Part shown: positions 21,945-24,579 of the stretch, in pieces
How the letters are laid out: every line of letters begins with the position of its first letter
Numbering within the stretch: the stretch's first letter is position 1
NCBI GenBank assembly: GCA_947624945.1
Contig: CANQMJ010000018.1
Location: 1-24,579 of the forward strand
Direction of reading: 5' to 3'
Length of the DNA: 24,579 nucleotides
Origin: an uncultured Clostridia bacterium
Lineage (GTDB): Bacteria > Bacillota > Clostridia > Oscillospirales > CAG-272
The notes under the pieces: generated by a model
Seen by the model: only the letters and a program-made list of their open reading frames with translations
Databases searched by the model: none
What the model was told of the DNA's origin: nothing
Position numbers and translations under genes: made by a program

Positions 21945-24293
21945 ATGAAGAAGACAACGAAGAATGAAGAGATGACGGTAAACGCAAGAGTGAGGACCGC
22001 GGTCGAAAACGCGGCTCCGAACGACGCCGCGTCCGTGATAAACGACGTGAAGGCGGGTCAGAGCGTCATGGTCGATATGCAGACGAAGAAAACAAAGCGC
22101 CGCGGCGCATGGCGCGCCGTCGTGGCGGCGGCTCTCGCGCTCGTCCTTATGGGCGGCGCGTTCGCGGGCGGCATGTACTTCTCCGACGCGCGCGTCGCCT
22201 CGATAGTGGCGCTCGACGTCAACCCGAGCATAGAGATAAGCGTGAACAAGAAGGAGCGCGTCCTCGACGTGAGAGCGCTCAACGACGACGCAGCTGCTAT
22301 CATCGGCGACATGGATTTCAAGGGCAGCACGCTTGACGTGACCGTCAACGCCCTCGTCGGCGCGATGGTGCGCGAAGGGTACCTTTCCGACATCGCAAAT
22401 TCGATACTCGTCTCCGTCGACGGCGGCGGCGACGAATACGCATCGCGTCTGCGCGAGCACGTTTCGAATCTGATAGGCGCGATGTTTGACGGCGCCGTCA
22501 TGACGCAGACAGTGACGCCGGACAAGGAGCTCGACGCGCTCGCAGACAAGTACGGCATCACGAAGGGCAAGGCGCGTCTGATCGCTGAGATCACGACGCA
22601 GAATCCGCGCCACACGTTCGAGGAGCTCGTCGCGCTGTCGATAAACGAGCTCAACCTGATTAGGACTACGGGCGCGGCGGGCGCGGAAAACGGCGGCTCG
22701 AGCCGTCCCGACGAAATCGTATCGCAGGGGACGCCGAGCGCGGGCGCCTACATCGGCGCCGACAAGGCGTACGAGTACGCGCTCGCTCACGCGGCGGCGA
22801 ATTACGGCGCGGTCACCGATGCGGCTGCGCTGATAAAAGCCCCGCTCGACTACGAGCACGGCGTGATGGTGTACGAGCTTGAATTTTACGCATACAGCGC
22901 GGACGGCGAGCATCTCGAATTCGAATATGACGTGAACGCACTGACGGGTGAGATCGTCGGATTCGAGTGCGAGCTTGCGGACAAGGGCGACTCCGGTATA
23001 TATCAGCCGCCCGTCGTATCGGGATCATCTGTACCGGAATCCGAAGCAAAGGCGACGGCGCTCGCACACGCGGGTGTGAAGGAGTCCGACATATACGCGT
23101 ACACATGCAAGCGCGACTTCGAAAACGGCGTCGAGGTATATGAGATAGATTTCAAATGCGCGGGTTACGAGTATGACTATGAAATTGCAGTTGCTACCGG
23201 TGCGATAGTAAAGTCTAACAAGGAAGTCGACGACGATTACCGCGCGCCCGAAACGACGAAAGCTCCCGAGACTACGGCTGCTCCGTCAACGGCGGTGACC
23301 GAAGCCGAGGCAAAGGCGACTGCGCTGTCACACGCGGGCGTGAAAGAGTCCGACATATACGCGTACACGTGCAAGCGCGACTTCGAAAACGGCGTCGAGG
23401 TGTACGAGATAGATTTCAAATGCGCGGCTTATGAGTACGACTATGAGATCGCCGTCGCGACGGGCAAGATAGTGAAGTCAAACAAGGAAGTCGACGACGA
23501 TCACCGCGCGCCCGAAACAACGAAAACGCCGGAGACCACTAAGGCTCCCGAGACGACGGCTGCTCCGTCGACGGCGGTGACCGAAGCCGAGGCAAAAGCG
23601 ACGGCGCTGTCACACGCGGGTGTGAAAGAGTCTGACATTTACGCGTACACGTGCAAGCGCGACTTCGAAAACGGCGTCGAGGTGTACGAGATAGATTTCA
23701 AATGCGCGGCTTATGAGTACGATTATGAAATTGCCATCGCGACGGGCAAGATAGTGAAGTCGAACAAGGAAGTCGACGACGACTACCGTGCGCCCGAAAC
23801 GACAAAAGCTCCCGAGACTACGGTTGCTCCGTCGACGTCGGTGACCGAAGCCGAGGCAAAGGCGACGGCGCTGTCACATGCGGGTGTGAAAGAGTCCGAC
23901 ATATACGCGTACACGTGCAAACGCGACTTCGAAAACGGCGTTGAAGTGTACGAGATAGAGTTCAAATGCACAGGTTATGAGTACGATTATGAAATCGCAG
24001 TCGCTACGGGCAAGATCGTGAAGTCTAACAAGGAAGTCGACGACGACTACCACCACGACGAGCACAGCACCTCCGGCTCCGCGTCCGTCACCGCCGAACA
24101 GGCGAAGTCGATAGCGCTCACACATGCAAACGTCGACGCGGGCAGCGTCTATGACTACGAGTGCGAGCTCGACCGTGAGCACGGCACAGACGTCTACGAG
24201 ATCAGCTTCAAATCGGGCAGATACGAGTTCGAGTACGAGATCAACGCATCGACCGGCGCGATCATCAAATCCGACCGCGAGTTCGACGATTGA
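21945..24293 (+). CDS. RsgI-like transmembrane anti-sigma candidate with six PepSY domains
   Basis: This 782-residue protein has a short cytosolic N-terminus (1-55, basic at 48-53), one membrane helix (about 56-77) and a large extracytoplasmic part. Residues 81-115 (SIVALDVNPSIEISVNKKER and on) match the RsgI middle domain, whose N-P bond (here N93-P94) is the self-cleavage site in clostridial RsgI proteins. A helical segment to about residue 240 follows. Six PepSY-like units then begin near residues 266, 363, 451, 545, 633 and 715, the middle four almost identical. Linkers are Thr/Pro-rich (ETTKAPETT). A strong AGGAGG site precedes the ATG, 31 bases after the sigma gene, and a terminator follows. 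The role of sigma inhibition and signal sensing is inferred from gene order and the RsgI segment; the cytosolic part is not a typical RsgI_N domain. Confidence 0.85.
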   Translation: MKKTTKNEEMTVNARVRTAVENAAPNDAASVINDVKAGQSVMVDMQTKKTKRRGAWRAVVAAALALVLMGGAFAGGMYFSDARVASIVALDVNPSIEISVNKKERVLDVRALNDDAAAIIGDMDFKGSTLDVTVNALVGAMVREGYLSDIANSILVSVDGGGDEYASRLREHVSNLIGAMFDGAVMTQTVTPDKELDALADKYGITKGKARLIAEITTQNPRHTFEELVALSINELNLIRTTGAAGAENGGSSRPDEIVSQGTPSAGAYIGADKAYEYALAHAAANYGAVTDAAALIKAPLDYEHGVMVYELEFYAYSADGEHLEFEYDVNALTGEIVGFECELADKGDSGIYQPPVVSGSSVPESEAKATALAHAGVKESDIYAYTCKRDFENGVEVYEIDFKCAGYEYDYEIAVATGAIVKSNKEVDDDYRAPETTKAPETTAAPSTAVTEAEAKATALSHAGVKESDIYAYTCKRDFENGVEVYEIDFKCAAYEYDYEIAVATGKIVKSNKEVDDDHRAPETTKTPETTKAPETTAAPSTAVTEAEAKATALSHAGVKESDIYAYTCKRDFENGVEVYEIDFKCAAYEYDYEIAIATGKIVKSNKEVDDDYRAPETTKAPETTVAPSTSVTEAEAKATALSHAGVKESDIYAYTCKRDFENGVEVYEIEFKCTGYEYDYEIAVATGKIVKSNKEVDDDYHHDEHSTSGSASVTAEQAKSIALTHANVDAGSVYDYECELDREHGTDVYEISFKSGRYEFEYEINASTGAIIKSDREFDD
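23031..24056 (+). repeat. In-frame tandem repeat encoding PepSY domains
   Basis: Units start at 23031, 23295, 23577 and 23841. The spacing is 264, 282 and 264 bases; the 18-base difference is one extra six-codon linker piece (TPETTK type). Each unit encodes one PepSY domain plus a Thr/Pro linker, with long stretches identical between units. Confidence 0.9.
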
Positions 24294-24311
24294 GACATAA
24301 TTACAGCAGGC

Positions 24312-24345
24312 GATGGGGCGGTTTATAAAGCCGCCCCATCTGTTT
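24312..24345 (+). terminator. Intrinsic terminator of the sigma/anti-sigma operon
   Basis: A perfect 10-bp GC-rich stem (GATGGGGCGG at 24312-24321, CCGCCCCATC at 24331-24340) is followed by TGTTTTT. Confidence 0.88.
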
Positions 24346-24365
24346 TTGTATGATCACACCGTAAG

Positions 24366-24435
24366 CAAACTTGTAACAAAAGTTCTTGAAGAGGGGTGCA
24401 GGGGAGGGACTTCTTGAAAGAAGTCCCTCCCCTGC
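24366..24435. repeat. Inverted partial copy of the 164-bp repeat, with large hairpin
   Basis: Read on the minus strand it gives CCCCTGCACCCCTC, AAGAACTTTTG and TTACAAGTTTG, paralleling the start of the units at 871-1779. It contains a near-perfect 18-bp inverted repeat (24398-24415 with 24418-24435, GCAGGGGAGGGACTTCTT and its complement), like the hairpin at 835-874 that heads the array. Confidence 0.6.
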
Positions 24436-24453
24436 AAAAACATTTTGCCACCC

Positions 24454-24579
24454 TTAAAAATCCCTTCGCGCGACGAGCAGGACCGACGCGAGCCATGACA
24501 CCACGTAGAGCGCGACTGCTGCCGCCGCAAGTCCGAGCGCGAGCTTTATGTCGACGGTCTCCGCAGGCATGCCGCCGCT
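24454..24579 (-). CDS. C-terminal end of a membrane protein (truncated by window)
   Basis: A minus-strand frame is open from the window edge to a TAA at 24454-24456. The 41 residues contain one clear membrane helix (LALGLAAAAVALYVVSWLAS, continuing VLLVA) and end in RRDF, so the C-terminus is cytosolic by the positive-inside rule. Codon choice (GCG, CTC, GTC) agrees with the neighbouring genes. Such an ending is common in ABC-2 or FtsX-like permeases, but too little is present to name a family. Confidence 0.6.
   Translation of the reverse strand, partial: SGGMPAETVDIKLALGLAAAAVALYVVSWLASVLLVARRDF

Overview
The sequence suggests a GC-rich, Clostridia-type Firmicute, probably a gut or other fibre-degrading anaerobe. 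The support is the A/G-rich ribosome-binding sites, clean sigma-A promoters (TTGACA-N17-TATAAT), an NADP-type glutamate dehydrogenase, a MATE exporter, plant cell-wall glycosidases and an ECF sigma/RsgI-like pair. No taxonomic marker gene is present, so this placement is an inference.

Layout. 1-817: 3' part of a glutamate dehydrogenase gene, followed by a strong hairpin. 871-1779: gene-free array of five ~164-bp repeats. 1865-6648 (minus): four-gene operon for a Gld-like ABC exporter (ATPase, permease, GldG-like protein, DUF4340 protein). 6649-7465: gene-free, with copy A of a long dispersed repeat that carries a consensus promoter. 7466-9889: a MATE transporter divergent from a fused XRE-regulator/methyltransferase. 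9972-17188: hemicellulose locus, with a minus-strand GH31 alpha-xylosidase divergent from a plus-strand run of AraC regulator (apparent frameshift), GH5-like lipoprotein, GH51 arabinofuranosidase and cytosolic GH5-like enzyme. 17296-18156 (minus): CE1-type esterase. 18157-18881: gene-free, with a 24-bp tandem repeat, two copies of a hairpin cassette and a duplicated tail of the next gene. 18882-20321 (minus): nicotinate phosphoribosyltransferase. 20322-21325: copy B of the long repeat. 21326-24293: ECF sigma factor and a membrane protein with an RsgI-like segment and six tandem PepSY domains. 24454-24579: C-terminal end of a minus-strand membrane protein.

How the genes work together. The GH31, GH51, GH5-like and esterase genes form a side-chain-debranching set for arabinoxylan or xyloglucan: the lipoprotein would act at the cell surface and the others on imported oligosaccharides. 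No sugar transporter is encoded in the window. The AraC gene and a 15-bp palindrome between divergent promoters suggest local control. The ECF sigma/PepSY pair looks like an envelope-sensing switch.

Most unusual items: the six-PepSY anti-sigma candidate; two dispersed repeats that each place a perfect sigma-A promoter facing a downstream gene; the frameshift in the AraC gene; and two gene-tail scars (of pncB and of a GH51 gene) that suggest past replacement by recombination.
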